From: Sipunculus nudus
Taxonomy: Eukaryota; Annelida; Sipuncula; Golfingiida; Sipunculidae
Reading direction: 5' to 3'
NCBI GenBank assembly: GCA_026874595.1
Contig: CM049307.1
Coordinates: forward strand, 38,916,862 to 38,980,861
Length of the DNA stretch: 64,000 bases
The translations under genes were made by a program, and so were the position numbers. Shown piece by piece: positions 1 through 25,214 of this stretch (position 1 is its first letter; the number at the start of each line of letters is the position of its first letter). A model generated the notes under the pieces. The model made no database searches. It was given only the letters and a program-made list of their open reading frames with translations, and was not told the origin of the DNA.

Positions 1-2295
1 TATATCATATTTATATCAAACTATTATGTATATGTTCAGATTTATTTAAAAAAAACCCACAGATTTAAGGGGGATACAGCCTTATAAATGGATTTATTAC
101 TTCAGAGTTTAAAGGTCCCATGCTAAAACTATGGTTAAAATGCACAGTCAGACAGGTTATTGTTGATTCTTGAATGTCTGCCATGGTTTCAGGATAATTC
201 TGAGCTTGAATCATAGAAGAGCTTGAATCATAGAAGACACTAAATCCTGAATTCAACAGAGTACCTAATCATTTACCTAATCATTTTGCATCCTAACTAA
301 CAGTTTCAAATTAAGACCCTAGCTCTAACTTTTATAAAATGACAAGATCTTAGAAACTGAGTTTCAGTACAACATGCATATTGAGCTGGCCATTTAGTAA
401 TCCTGGTGTAAAATATACAAGCATGTTCAATATGGCCTTGGCACATGTTATGTATGCTGGAACAGCACTGTAACTTCATGTATCATGCAGAGATATTTAT
501 ATTGACCAGCCATGCAGCTCTACAGAGCTGACTGGTCCATAATCAAAGACACATAGCAGCCTTAGTGATAGGGAGCCATAGCATTATACACACAAGCAGC
601 AGAAAACCAGTTTTAGGTTCTCTGGATTTTACTAGCACATATTTAGACTACTGGGAAGGGTTGGTAGAAATGTTGTTTAGGGGCATTGATTTCCTTGTAG
701 AAACTTAATGTTTAGGCAAAACAAAAAATGGGAATATTAGGCTTACAAAGAGTAGCAAAGGCATGGGACATATGATGAATATTGAATAAAGAATATAAGT
801 TGAGAGTGTAGGTATTCAGGACATTAACATTATGGACATTAGCTGAGAGTGATACTTAAAGAATATTAATCTTCTAAGCATGAGATAGATTAAAGAGAAA
901 ATTTACTGATCATACTAGTATAAAAAACAGGTGCAGTTGCCATTGGTAATAAGATACAGTGGTTCTCAAAATCATTATGAGGTGGTACTAAAGAACTTGG
1001 GAACTAGAACTGGTAGTTTACAGCAGCAATGATACTACAATCCAAGTTGTATTGATATATAAAAATAATTATCTTCACATAACAAGTTATAAAGTAAGAC
1101 AATTTGATAAGTGCTTCTTCATGCAGGAATTGAAGAGAAATTAAAGCATAAAAATTCTAAATAATTAGCAAATAAAAAAAAAATCTTTCAATTGAAATCA
1201 AACATGGTAGACCATGGATGCTTATTATCAATTATTGGTATGGTGTTAAATTTGCTACTGGGTAAAATTTTCTATCAGCCTTTATCTTTTAAAATAGATA
1301 TTTCATTCGCAAACATCCCATAGCCCATACACCACAGATAAATTTTGTTTAGATGACTGTTCTTGAGAATGTTTGAACAGGCTTTTGTGATTGGTATGTA
1401 GAATTGAAGCCTTAGCAGAATACAAACCAGTTGACTGGAAGTAAATAAGTGGCAAACATCTGAGCCATTACATATTGATCATGTGTCTGTGAAGGTCTTG
1501 AATGATCAAGCTTAAGAACGGTGTAATCTTCTCACAGATATTGAATACCACACTATGGGTGGTGTTAACCCTAAGCCCAAGGTTGTGCTCAATCTAATTA
1601 GGGGAAAAAACAATATTCTGGAAATTATGAACTACAATCTTTAGGCCAAAATAAAAAAGGGGTATGGTTCTCAGGCACCTTTTTTTCAGAAATCAATGCA
1701 GGCGCTTTTTTTATTTTACATTTTTTGGTATGTTTCGATAAAAATGTCAAATGATAAGGGAAAAGCATGAAAATAACAGTTTCATTTTGCTAAATAAGTA
1801 AAAGCACTACAAAACAAAGGAAATTGTATGGTTTTATCTTTTTTGAAAGAAATGTCGGAGCGGCAGCAGCTCAATATTGGAAAGTTTTTATTGAAAATCA
1901 AAATAAAAAGTTTTGATGCGGGGGTTTGAAATTGATGCGGGCAAGGCCTGAGAACCATACCTTTAATTTTTTTTTGGCCTTATACATATGAATTCATTAT
2001 TGAATAGAAAACATAATTACACTGTCTTTAAGAAACCTTCTTTTTATTGGGAGACTCCTAACAGTTGAAAATATATGAAATTACTGGTCCACTTTGGATC
2101 TGTTTTATTATGCAGTGTTTTTTTTTATAGCCGATAAGCTGTTATTGGCATGTTTATTAAATTGCATGACTTTGATATAAGAAAAATCTTAATTTTACTT
2201 AAATATGTGGAAGGGTTATATATTATAGTTATCAATCTTAATAGCATGATGGCATGCAAGGTCAGGAGTTACATTGTATGAGTGTGTCATTGTAG
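1..2295 (+). other. Intron of the FIP gene (5' part outside window)
   Basis: No exon was found before 2296. The stretch is AT-rich and unique-looking except for the Harbinger-like MITE at 1644-1979. An exon ending two bases into a codon should precede it, but I could not identify one. Confidence 0.5.
1644..1979. mobile_element. PIF/Harbinger-like MITE with TTA target duplication
   Basis: The left end GGCCAAAATAAAAAAGGGGT then ATGGTTCTCAGGC is mirrored at the right end as GCCTGAGAACCATACC...GGCC. The 336-bp element is flanked by TTA at 1641-1643 and 1980-1982, the target size of PIF/Harbinger transposons. Its inner arms also hold related words around 'AAATTGATGCGGG'. It has no ORF, so it is non-autonomous. 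Confidence 0.7.
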
Positions 2296-14637
<12,342 letters not shown>

Positions 14638-14719
14638 CCGCAAAACCCACAGGTTACACTTGAGCACCAAATCATCAGACGTTTAGGACAAACATCAGCT
14701 AGATAACCAAATTTTATTA

Positions 14720-14725
14720 AATAAA
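14720..14725 (+). promoter_or_regulatory. Nearest AATAAA after the FIP stop
   Basis: AATAAA lies 83 nt after the stop codon. It is the first possible polyadenylation signal. Others occur farther on (for example near 16802, 17970 and 21245), so the true 3' end cannot be fixed from sequence alone. Confidence 0.35.
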
Positions 14726-17700
14726 AAGTCATTTTGATAAAGCATTTATATGTGAAAGAAGCCTAACCCCTGAAAGGGAGTCCAGACTTTTTTGGGCTTA
14801 GAATAGCATCACTAAAATCATCATTTACATATCATTTAAAAAAAATTATAAATTGCTAAGATTACAGTCATTATAATGTTTCTCTGACTCTGAACTACTG
14901 AAATTGTCCATTACCCAGAGGAGCTATATATTTTTCTTGACAAATTTGGATTAGTTTAAGTTTTGGTATGATCACATTTCAAGCTTATGTTATAATCATA
15001 TCATTTCAAAATATGGTTTTGGTGCAGTTTATTATAGATGGATTGCTCAGGCTAAATTGAAGGTAGATTGATATTTTTTGTTACAAACTGTTCAGATAAA
15101 TGTTTAAAAAAAGAGTAAAAAAACGTTTTGGGTCTTAGAAAACCTGTTGATCAAATGTTAATGGTTGTTTAAAGATCAAAGGCTGAATATAGACAGAATT
15201 CAAACAGAACAGATTCACCTCTGCAGATATACCACTATATGCATAGGCCTGTGTCAAAAATGATGCTGAAGATGAGTTAGATGACCACAGCTATAACATA
15301 TCACTGTCAGTGCTCTCTGACATTGTACTTAAACATTCCTGGTGATTTTACACCTGTTGTTGCCTTTTGTATTCCCTCCATAATTATGCCAGCTGCACAT
15401 TCCAGACATTAAGGATGAACTTCATGATGCTTCAGGACACTTGAGGTCTCAGCGGACCAAGGGAGCACACATGTATTGTACTAAAACTGGTCAGTGTAAA
15501 AATATTGAAAAGTGTATCTTGTGAAATATACAGGATCTGGAAGGAGATAGACTATCCGAAAGGTCCAGAGTGGCTCGAAGCAGCTCAAGACGAACTGTGA
15601 ATGACAGCACACTTACCATACCTGTACTTATAAGGTGCTTGGCACTCAATATTTAATAGACAAGTTCTAGGTGAGCAGCTTTTCATCTGACAAGCATCAC
15701 CTCAGGTGCTTGAAATAAAGGAAAATACAATATGTCATTTATAATGGCATGATGATCATATCATCATAGTGGATCACACAAATCAGGATAAAGTTTGAGT
15801 GATAGTGTAGTCCCGAAGTTGTGCACCCTGAATGGGCTTATCACAGACCATGTGACAGCATAATATATTTTTAGAGGATCACTATTTTCATACTATAATA
15901 AGTCAGTGGTGGTCTTGTTGAAGACTGGAATACAGAATGTGCTGTCAGTAGGACACGGCCGTTCACAAAGAAAAACTGAAGATCAGATAATTGAGTTTAT
16001 ACTGGGAGTTGATGTGATGGTTCGCTTATGTTCACACATAATTGATATGATGTATTTCAATAACAACCTGATAGCTGGACCTTCAGAGGCAGGTTTTATG
16101 GCAAAAGAGTTCAGTTTACGGCATAATATTAACTGTGGATGCACAAGGTCACATTTGTCTACACAATTGCCATCAGGCTTTGTTAGTTCACACTGGATGA
16201 AGGCTTTGTGATATAATTTTGGAGTTAGTTATATTGGTAACCAAGTTGCAATTTTACCCTGCTGATACCCCAAGCTTGACCAGCAAATAATACAAACTGT
16301 ACCAGAAGGATGGGAGAATTTCCAAGATGGCTGATGGTCTCAAATGTTGCGGGGTTATACCAGCAACAATAAACCCCCATGCCTCAGCATTCCAGATATG
16401 TCTTTTTGTCTATATATGCAACTTTTTCACCACCACTATTAATATATGAAGTTGTTGCTGTCCTAGCTAATTTATATAAAAATGCTTATATTTTAAAGCC
16501 GCATTGACAGATAGTTTGATCTCACTATGAACTTGTACTGTGAGGTATATATTCAGATAACAGCACAAAATATTTATACATTTATTAACAGTTTCCCTGT
16601 TTGTGATTTGGTAGGGAAATTGAAAAGTGTCCTTTTTGAGGTTGTTCCATCATATGGTTTTGTTACTGTTTTCTATGCAAGAAACCTGCTTTGGCTATAG
16701 TAAAGTACTAAAGAGCTGTTTTATCAATGCCATGCTTCAGTAACATGTATGGTGCCCTGTCATATGTGTTTTAATATGATTTCTGTTCTCATTAATCAGA
16801 ACAGAATAAAGTCAGACATGGCTAATATATTTTTGGGCTTTATCACCTTGAATAATTCATTATAAATAGCTAGTAACAGAAATCATGAATTATGATAAAC
16901 ATTTTGATAAGCAGCAGGTGCTGCCATCTGTAGGTAAATATGTAAACTAACCAAAGTTCATTAAATTTCACACTTTCCAAAAATGTTAATTTGTCAGATT
17001 CAACAAAAGATAAAGTTATGGAAATTATGGGGAGCAGAGAAATATTTTTTCATGATAAGCCATTAAAATCTATGGAAAGATTGTGGCAGCCTCCCCAAGT
17101 TTTTAGTGGTATGATGATCTTATGGTTGTGCATTATGGTGCATTATAAAGTGTATTTATTCAAATGTGAATGAAAAATTTAGATTTAATTGTATGATGAA
17201 ATATTAATAATCGGTGATTATGAAAATATTATGAAGTGAAATGAGGCATGGTCCTTTTGACATAGCAAAAGCGAAGTGATAATAAAAGAAGTGTTTTTTG
17301 TATAAAGTATATGTTAATGTCTGCATTTCCCTACATTGGTACTTGGTCACAGATTGTCTGTGATTCAGCAGATCATGACATTCTGGTCATGTGCAATATT
17401 TTTCTATTAAATGTTAATTTAAAATAAAAAAAAGATCCAAAACTTTTTATCTTATTCATTTCCTTTTTGATATTTGGATATTAAATATTTAAAGAATTAA
17501 TTTTGTTGTAATAACAAAAGGTCATTTAGATATTAAATGAAGAGTGAAAAACTTAATTATTAAAATCCAAGGTGTGCAGGTTTAATAGATGCTTTTATTC
17601 AAAATTTATATTTATTTGAAAAAAAGTATATTAACTGTAGGTCTATTTTTCAGAGTGAGCAAACTTAGTATATTAAATTAAATTATGATGTGATAAATTA

Positions 17701-18644
17701 AATGATATTGTTATATGGTGTTGTTGATATCATCACTCACTTGCCTTTGAAAAGAAAACGAAAATTCTATATATTCTCCCTCCATTTAACCATGTGATGA
17801 TAATTCCTGCATATGAGCTGTACATGATCATCTAGGAGAGGCATTGCTTAATTATATCACAATTATTTATACGAATAACAGTCAGTCAGCTTTAGCTGGA
17901 TATGTGGCCTTCACCTGTAAATATATTGTTCTTTATTATTTTGAAATGGAATTTGTACATATCAGCAGTCCAATAAAATGTGAAATAGTAAGTGTAATAA
18001 TGTTGTTGTCACAGACTTAACCTGTTAATTTAATTAGTAGGTTCAGATTTCCTTGACTAGCTATAGTGTTGAGTAAATTTTAAGTTAGGAGATACCCTTA
18101 ATAAGAGTGTATAATGTGAACAAATATTTGTATAAGGTTGTGATTATTTACACTTCCCTAAGAGGGAGTTCATCTGAAACAGGGTACCCAAGTTAAAGTG
18201 ACATGTTACATATTTTAAGATGCTTCAATAGTTTGGTATTGTATCACATAAGCCGCTTTAAACATATTGTGATCACAAGAGTCATAGATGGTCATGACAC
18301 CAAGATATGCTTTCATGTTTGAACAAAATAAATACATAAATCTGATTTTTTGCACCAGTCATGGAACTTATGGGCTGTGAGTAACAATAGGATATATTGT
18401 GGCCTCAACATTTGCCAGGAGCGTACCAGTAACAGATTTGAGGAATATTACTGATTTAAGGTCTTGGTAACCATTCAGTATCCTCGTAGAACATGGACAC
18501 ATTGACCCTTGCCCAAATTATTTGTTATTTATCTGTTGTTACAGTACCTTTAACTGTTATGGTTTTTAGTTAGATAAATGTTTAGTTCATTTCTGTACCA
18601 GAATCTAATTAATGTATGTTGAGTTTTAGTATATATACAAAGCA

Positions 18645-18708
<64 letters not shown>

Positions 18709-18750
18709 GCACATGTGTGCACATGTGCATGTGTGTGTGTGTGCACATAT
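18645..18750. repeat. Alternating purine-pyrimidine tract (TA)n then (CA/TG)n
   Basis: About 100 bp alternate almost without a break: a TA tract, then ACACACGCACATGTGTGCAC and TGTGTGTG runs. Such tracts can form Z-DNA or cruciforms. Confidence 0.9.
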
Positions 18751-21106
18751 TACACCTTTGGGTTTAAATCTCTGTAGAGACACAGATAGGGGCACGGGAA
18801 CAAGGTATACAATGAACCTTTAATAAGACTTTTTAAAATAATAAGACTACAATATCAGTATCACCACATCGTATTTATTTCTTACCAACCCAGCAGCATT
18901 TCATGTCTGATCTCAGTGTCTTTTTGGAGGAGAACAGGTGCATATGTAGTTAGAGTAACAGTAGTAATTCTTAGGTAGTGACACGAGGACTCGCTGTGGC
19001 CCCCACTGCAGGTGTTTACATTATTTTAATACATTAATGTATGATTGATCTTTATATTAAATATATGTTATATGAAATGTGATTTTTGTATATATGGTTA
19101 TCACCCTTGTCAATAGGGATTTGTATACAATACAGATATTTACGTCCATGCAGTACTGTAGCATTCTGGTAATAAAATATTATACAATCATATTCAAAGG
19201 TTAAATTGTGATGTTATATATACAAATAAGCATTGTTTAACATATCTGTAGCCTACAATAGCAGGTTTATATTATTTCCATGGGACCACTTTGTCGTGCT
19301 ATCTTTAGAGCATTATTCCTTCGCTTTTGTATACTATTCAGGGCAAGCTACCTTGTGCTTTTACAGACAGTTTAGACAATTCTTAGTCTCAAGATGGGAC
19401 GCTTTACCTGTTTGCTATCTGCGGACCAGACAGAGGTCAATTTTAGGACACCGGATGACATCATTTCTCTGGTGACCATTTAGTCAAACCCTAATTGCAG
19501 AGCATGATATCTGTGCTCTGCTGACAGTTTTATTTGGCCACACTTGCAGAGCATGCTGCCATAGCTTTGCTGTCCATTTACTTGATTTTGCTCTGCACAG
19601 CTTATGCTCAGATCCTATGTTTACCAGTTAGGTTTTCATTGCAGAACATGAGGTAACTGATCCATTGTCAGCAAGTTTTCTCCTTCTCAATTTGAGAACA
19701 GAGCTTAATTGCCAAGCTGATTATTATAGTTATACCCTGAGGTAATTGCAGAACACAGTAGTCTTGCTGATCTGCTTACGATTCAGTGAAGCCCAAGAGA
19801 CAGGACATGTCATTCGTCATGGACACCTATTCTTACACTTACCTGACAGGTGAAATCATCCGAATTCTGTTTATTCAATGTGATCTTGTAACATATATTT
19901 GTAAGATATATGCACAAAATGTATAAAAGATGTAACATAGTTTACTTCTGTACACAAAGCACCTGTGACCTTCTGCTCAAAACATTTCAGTGATTTATAA
20001 ATGCACAGATGTATTTTGCATGATGAAATATTTGTATTTTCAGGGCAATTATTTTTTTTCAACAGGAGGTTAAACAGGAATTATTCCTTCTCAAAAATGT
20101 GCAATAATTAATACTTTGTTTGGATTAAGTGACAGTTAATGGCATGACATGGCACTGAGAAAAATTAGCATTTTGTAAATATGGACAGTTTACAAAGCAT
20201 TTTAATATCAGGATGATAACAAATATTGATCATTTAGATTCATACACAATTTTCCATGACAAATATAGGTGTTTTTGTACAAAAAGCCAAGTAGTATACT
20301 GGTCATTTCAATGTGCAATTAATTGTAGGCCTTCAACAGCAGAGGGTGACTTCACCTGCTGGGAATGGTTTTAACTATAGTTTTCAGTTGTCCAATACAA
20401 ATTTGATGTAGCTGTGAATCGCCAGTGTTTTATCTTAAATTAATATATTTGCAGGTTCTTTAGACATATTTATTATATAGTCTCATCATTTTGTATTGAT
20501 AATTGTTTACCGCATTAATTTGGGGACAAATATAAAATGCATCTAGCTTATGAAGTTTATAAATATAGTTTATAATTATAAATAACAGTTTCTGATTGGG
20601 ACATGCAAGATGCATGCAGGTACTGTAATAGCCAATAATTTCTGAGTTTACAGGAAAATATTTTCTTCTCTGTCTAAATGATGATTATTCAGTGATTATT
20701 TATTGTTTAATAAAACACATGGATTGGCAGTATCCATTTATTATATTAACCTGGTTTGATTTTTAATCATTACTGTAATAACTCATGTAAGGTCAACATG
20801 TTCCTGTGTAATGGTCTGAATTATGGATATTGTATATTAAGCACTCTGTGTATACACATTTCAGTAGCAGATAAGTAGATAACTGAGTCATATGTCTGTC
20901 TTTGTTATTCAGACTGAATTAAGTGCAGGGTAATTTGAGATCAGAATGGATTTAAAATCCACTTAGATTCCAGTCCTGTGTAATCACTGTGAGTACATGT
21001 ATCCTTTCTCTGTGAGGTTATATACTGTATGTCCAGGATATAGTTATCATAAAACAATTAAGGAGTGGTATTTAAATGTTTATTGCATAATGTAACAATT
21101 TTTGTG

Positions 21107-21235
21107 ATGGACCAGCTGTTGTTGTGGTTATACATGGCCATGGACCAGCTGTTGCCATGGTTATGCATGGTGATGGACCAACTGTTGCCATGGCAGTGCG
21201 AGACCTGCTTATTGACAAGTCTCCTGTTATGTTAG
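21107..21235 (+). CDS. Possible 42-residue repetitive small ORF
   Basis: From ATG at 21107 to TAG at 21233-21235, a 33-bp tandem repeat (three copies) is read in frame as 11-residue units MDQLLLWLYMA, MDQLLPWLCMV and MDQLLPWQCET, with tail CLLTSLLLC. An AATAAA follows 10 nt after the stop, at 21245-21250. Nothing shows that it is translated. It may only be a minisatellite in a 3' UTR whose period happens to be a multiple of three. Confidence 0.15.
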   Translation: MDQLLLWLYMAMDQLLPWLCMVMDQLLPWQCETCLLTSLLLC

Positions 21236-21244
21236 CTGTTTCTC

Positions 21245-21250
21245 AATAAA
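21245..21250 (+). promoter_or_regulatory. Candidate polyadenylation signal (AATAAA)
   Basis: AATAAA in the context CTCAATAAAACAG lies just before the inverted repetitive element starting near 21310. It could mark the distal 3' end of the FIP transcript. Confidence 0.25.
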
Positions 21251-21309
21251 ACAGTTCTATAATATAAATGATGAGTTTTGTTATCTTTACTAATGCATAT
21301 GTTCTGTTT

Positions 21310-21745
21310 TTAGCTCAGATGACTCCGCTATAGTCATGCTCCACTGTCCATCATGCTGTCTGTTAAACGGGCACAATTTGAAACTGTTAGACCTACAAAT
21401 CCAGAATTAGGCATACTGTTAGGTGTCCCCAAAATCTCCAACCAAACTGAAAGCAGGTCACTGCAACTTTGAGAAATGAAGGAAAAACCTCAATTTTCCA
21501 TTAAAAACCTAATATCAAACTTCAGGACTGCCTTGTATAAAAAAATACTTGTTTTTCTTAATATTATTTGCAACAATTTCATACTCATGAATATAAACCA
21601 ATCCTGTCAACCAACCATGGCCATAATTACCTTTTCCTCTCACACTTAATCTCCCTTTGATATTATTTTAGATTTTACCTTCGATTTTACCTTCAGGTTC
21701 AACTTCAGCTGAACACAGTTGACCCATGGGTCCCTTGTTTCTACA
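21310..21745 (-). mobile_element. Short pearl-like element, reversed
   Basis: On the minus strand it starts near 21745 with AACAAGGGACCCATGGGTCA then a CAGCTGA word, and ends near 21310 with ATCTGAGCTAAAA. Its interior (AAAAACCTCAATTTTCC..., TCAGGACTGCC) is the complement of 24940-25000, so it belongs to the same family as the element that follows. Confidence 0.65.
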
Positions 21746-21904
21746 CCATTATCATGCAATCAACCAGCAAGCTAGTTATGCTTAAGAAAAGAATGGTTTA
21801 ATTTCATATATGTAATAGTAGCCTGAAACTTCACACTCCATGCTTCAATGCACATTTGATACTGGCCTAAAAGACCTGTATTAAAACAAATTTCTACTAA
21901 TAAA

Positions 21905-24900
21905 CAAGGGACCCATGGGTCACGTTGCTCAGCTGAATTTTGGAAAGTATTAGTAACTGCAAAATATTTTATTTCTTACGGTTTTTCATGTATATTACTT
22001 TTTGAAAAGTTAAGAGAAAATGGCCAAGTTAAAATGAAACTCTGTAAATTATAGAATAATGGACATGAGCTAAAGCATATGGACTGTCTAATAAATGAAA
22101 CCTTTGGCCTGAGACCATTTAGTGATGCACCAAGGGAAAAAATGGGCCTACAGTAAGTGTACTATAAAAGTTCCATTTCATAAACAAATAATGTGTGAAG
22201 GTAATTAAGTTTTCAAAAGTTAAATATATGGCCATATAAGTTAAAAATTAATCCCACAAAGTTTGACCAATATTCCTAATTTTAAAACTAAGTTTAACAG
22301 TGTTATTCACACCTAGGCCCGGCCAACTGTAAGAGATATATGAATGAAATGCTACCAAGTATTTATATCTTCTTAAATCTTGTCAGTTTGCACTTATATT
22401 AGGTCCTAATATTTTATCATATTTGAATATTAGGATGAAATTCCTGAACATTTTTTTCTTAAAAAAAGAAATCAAAATTGTTCAAGTCTCAACAAAAAGA
22501 ATTAATTTAACATTAAAATTATAAGATTTGTCTTGTTTATTAGTCCTGTGTATTAAAGGGGTGGGTGGGGGAGAGGTCTCTGTTGTTTCTGTTCCTTGCT
22601 GAAAACAAGGGACCTATGGGTCACGACGCTCAGCTGTTATATATGATAAAAAAATATTTTTTAGAAATGAGGCACATGCTGGTTTTGTGTGGTAATAAAT
22701 ATAAGCTGTATTATGAGTTGTGGGTGTTTAGCTTTTGTATGATTTTGATAGTATCTTTGGAGACAGGGAAGAGGATTGATTTCATTTATTTTATTAACAA
22801 ATGGAGTGCTATTGTCACACAGATTTTGACTTGGCCATATAACTTATAAGCAGAACATATAATATAAGAGTAACTATTTATTAAAAAAATTACAAATATT
22901 GTCCCAAATATAATTTTTATTAAAAATAATAAGAGAATCATATGATTTTTTAAAATGAAATATAACTGATATGATTATTAAAATAATATTAAAGAATATA
23001 TTCATGAATGCATTCATGAATACATTTTGAAAGTATTTGCACAAGTATTCATACACTTTCATTTTTACCTGAATTCCCATTCTTTATGCAAGAAATTTTA
23101 TAATGGAGTACATAATCATATTCGTATTTAAATACAATTACAAAGTATTTGTCTGGTATTTATTCAGTTTTCACCAAACAATGATTTTGAGAATCCAGAA
23201 TATACAAAATTCACACATTTAAATAATGATCATAAGTACCTGGTTTTATGGCTTTTATTTATATTAAAAAAATAAATGTAAAAAATTCATTTTGGACTAA
23301 TTTCACATCAATGTACACACTAGACACAGTAGGAATCTAGATTAATATTATCAACTGCATCTTTGTCTATCATTAATTTCCTTCATATAATCCCTAATGA
23401 TTAGTAATGAATACTATGATTTACTTCTTTATCATTAAAAATGAACTGGAAAATGCCATAGGTGACTGCATGGTGTTATTTGGAATATGTGACATTCTAC
23501 CCATCGATACAAGATTCTTATATCATCAGTAACTGCAAGTTAATTTCCTGTTATTATAAACTAACAAATTCCTTTTCTATTTTTCTTTAATTTGTTATTA
23601 AAAACCAAGAAAAATTTATTAATTTATTGTTTATTGTTATGTTGTTGGTTAAAACTACTAGATGAGTTGGGTTGGACACCTGGATCAACTGTGGCTGGCC
23701 ATAAGCTGTCTGGATTCTCGCCTCAAGCGTGCATAATTTGATGAAAGGTCAACAAGGTCAACATACAGGTGACTCAAGAGGGGCTGGAGAGAGCCAAAGT
23801 CTGACAGGGTCTCATAAAAAACATTAATAAAAGCTACAATATTTGGCCAATTTCTTTCAGCTTTCTAAACTAAAAAGCTGAAATCCTTATGTGTGCATGA
23901 TATGAAAATTATATCAACAGTGCTCTCAGGAAACAAACGTGCCATGGTCACAGTTGGGCAAAATTTAAGGTACTAATTTTATATTTATACTAATAACTTA
24001 TAAAATTTGAAAAATTCAGAACTAATTTTGGGTATTCAATTGAATCTTGATTAAATAATGTTACATCCCTGACAATAAAATCTCTAGCTTCAGCAATGCC
24101 CTTGTTAAGGGAGTAAATATATTTCTTGATTTTTTACAAAGTGCATTATGTTTGGGCCCATAACTTAAAAAAAATACACAATACTAACATCATTTCTGGC
24201 ATGTGCATAGCGAATGTATAGAAAAATATGTATATTATATATGATCAAAGTCAGATCAGTGGTTTTGATATAAGGCAGTCTTAAAGTGTAACAATGGGTT
24301 TTTAATGGAAAAATGAAGTTTTTCATTGATATCTTGAAGGAATTAAGTCCTAGTGACCAAATTCTTGGCATGGTAGGGGATTTTGGAGAAATCTAACTGT
24401 ATGCCAAATTTAAGGAACTTAGAGCTGAAGCTCGGGAGCTGAGCTCTAGCAAACTGCATAACACTAGCAATATGTGACATGGTGCTTGAAAACTTGAATA
24501 AAATCTACAGTTTTTGATCAACTGGTTTCAAATTTTTGGTATTAACAGTTGAAATGCTACCAAAAACATGCTGTAAAAAATTAAATCCACAGCAGTTACA
24601 GCAAAAAAACGTGCCATGGTCAAAGTTGGGCAAAATCTAAGGTACCAATTTTTTATTTTTGCTAATATTTTAATAAATTTAAAAGATTTTGATCTAATTT
24701 TGGGTATACAATTTAATTTTGATTAATAAAAGTAATATTACTTGAAAAAAAGTGCTTAGCTTTAACAAGTTTTGTGTTGTGATAAAATTTCTTTCCTGAT
24801 TATTTACAAAATGCATTATGTTTGGGCCCATAACTTTTTTAAATTACATAATACAGACCTAATTTCTGGCAGGTACATAAGAATTATATAGAGGATTATT

Positions 24901-25214
24901 TATAGGAAATATGAGGAAAAACAGATGAGTGGTTTTGATATTAGGCAGTCCTGAAGTGTGAAAATAGGTTTTTAATAAAAAATTGAGGTTTTTCCTTAAT
25001 TTCTCAAAGGAATGAAGTCGCAAAGACCCAGTTTTCGGCTTGGTAGGAGATCTTGGGGACATCTAACATTATGCTGAATTTTGGATTCCTAGGTCTTACG
25101 GTTTCAAAACATGCCACATCTACGGACGGACGGATGGACGGACGGACAGACGGACGGACGACGGAGAATGGACCACGACTATAGCTCAGATGACTTATAG
25201 TCAGCTGAGCTAAA
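21905..25214 (+). mobile_element. Pearl-like composite element with two internal units
   Basis: A left end at 21905-21945 (AACAAGGGACCCATGGGTCA, GCTCAGCTGA) is followed by another left end at 22601-22640. One right end lies at 25109-25214: a GGAC/GGACAGAC tract, CTATAGCTCAGATGACTTAT and CAGTCAGCTGAGCTAAAAA. The stretches 23932-24450 and 24600-25080 are diverged tandem copies ('GTGCCATGGTCA...TTGGGCAAAAT', 'GCATTATGTTTGGGCCCATA'). No transposase ORF is present. Confidence 0.65.

Larger units (their letters stand above)
14638..21300 (+). other. Presumptive long 3' UTR and intergenic DNA of the FIP gene
   Basis: I see no recognisable protein gene here. The stretch is AT-rich with scattered AATAAA motifs and two TGTAAATA (Pumilio-type) octamers at 17916 and 20174. 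It also holds a TA/TG tract at 18645-18750 and a degenerate repeat of 'TTGCAGAGCATG'-like words between about 19490 and 19770. Part is probably 3' UTR; how much is unknown. Confidence 0.4.

Noticed and set aside
19490-19770. Recurring TTGCAGAGCATG-like words about 50-100 bp apart
   Set aside because: Spacing is irregular and similarity low. It may be an old tandem repeat but cannot be delimited by eye.
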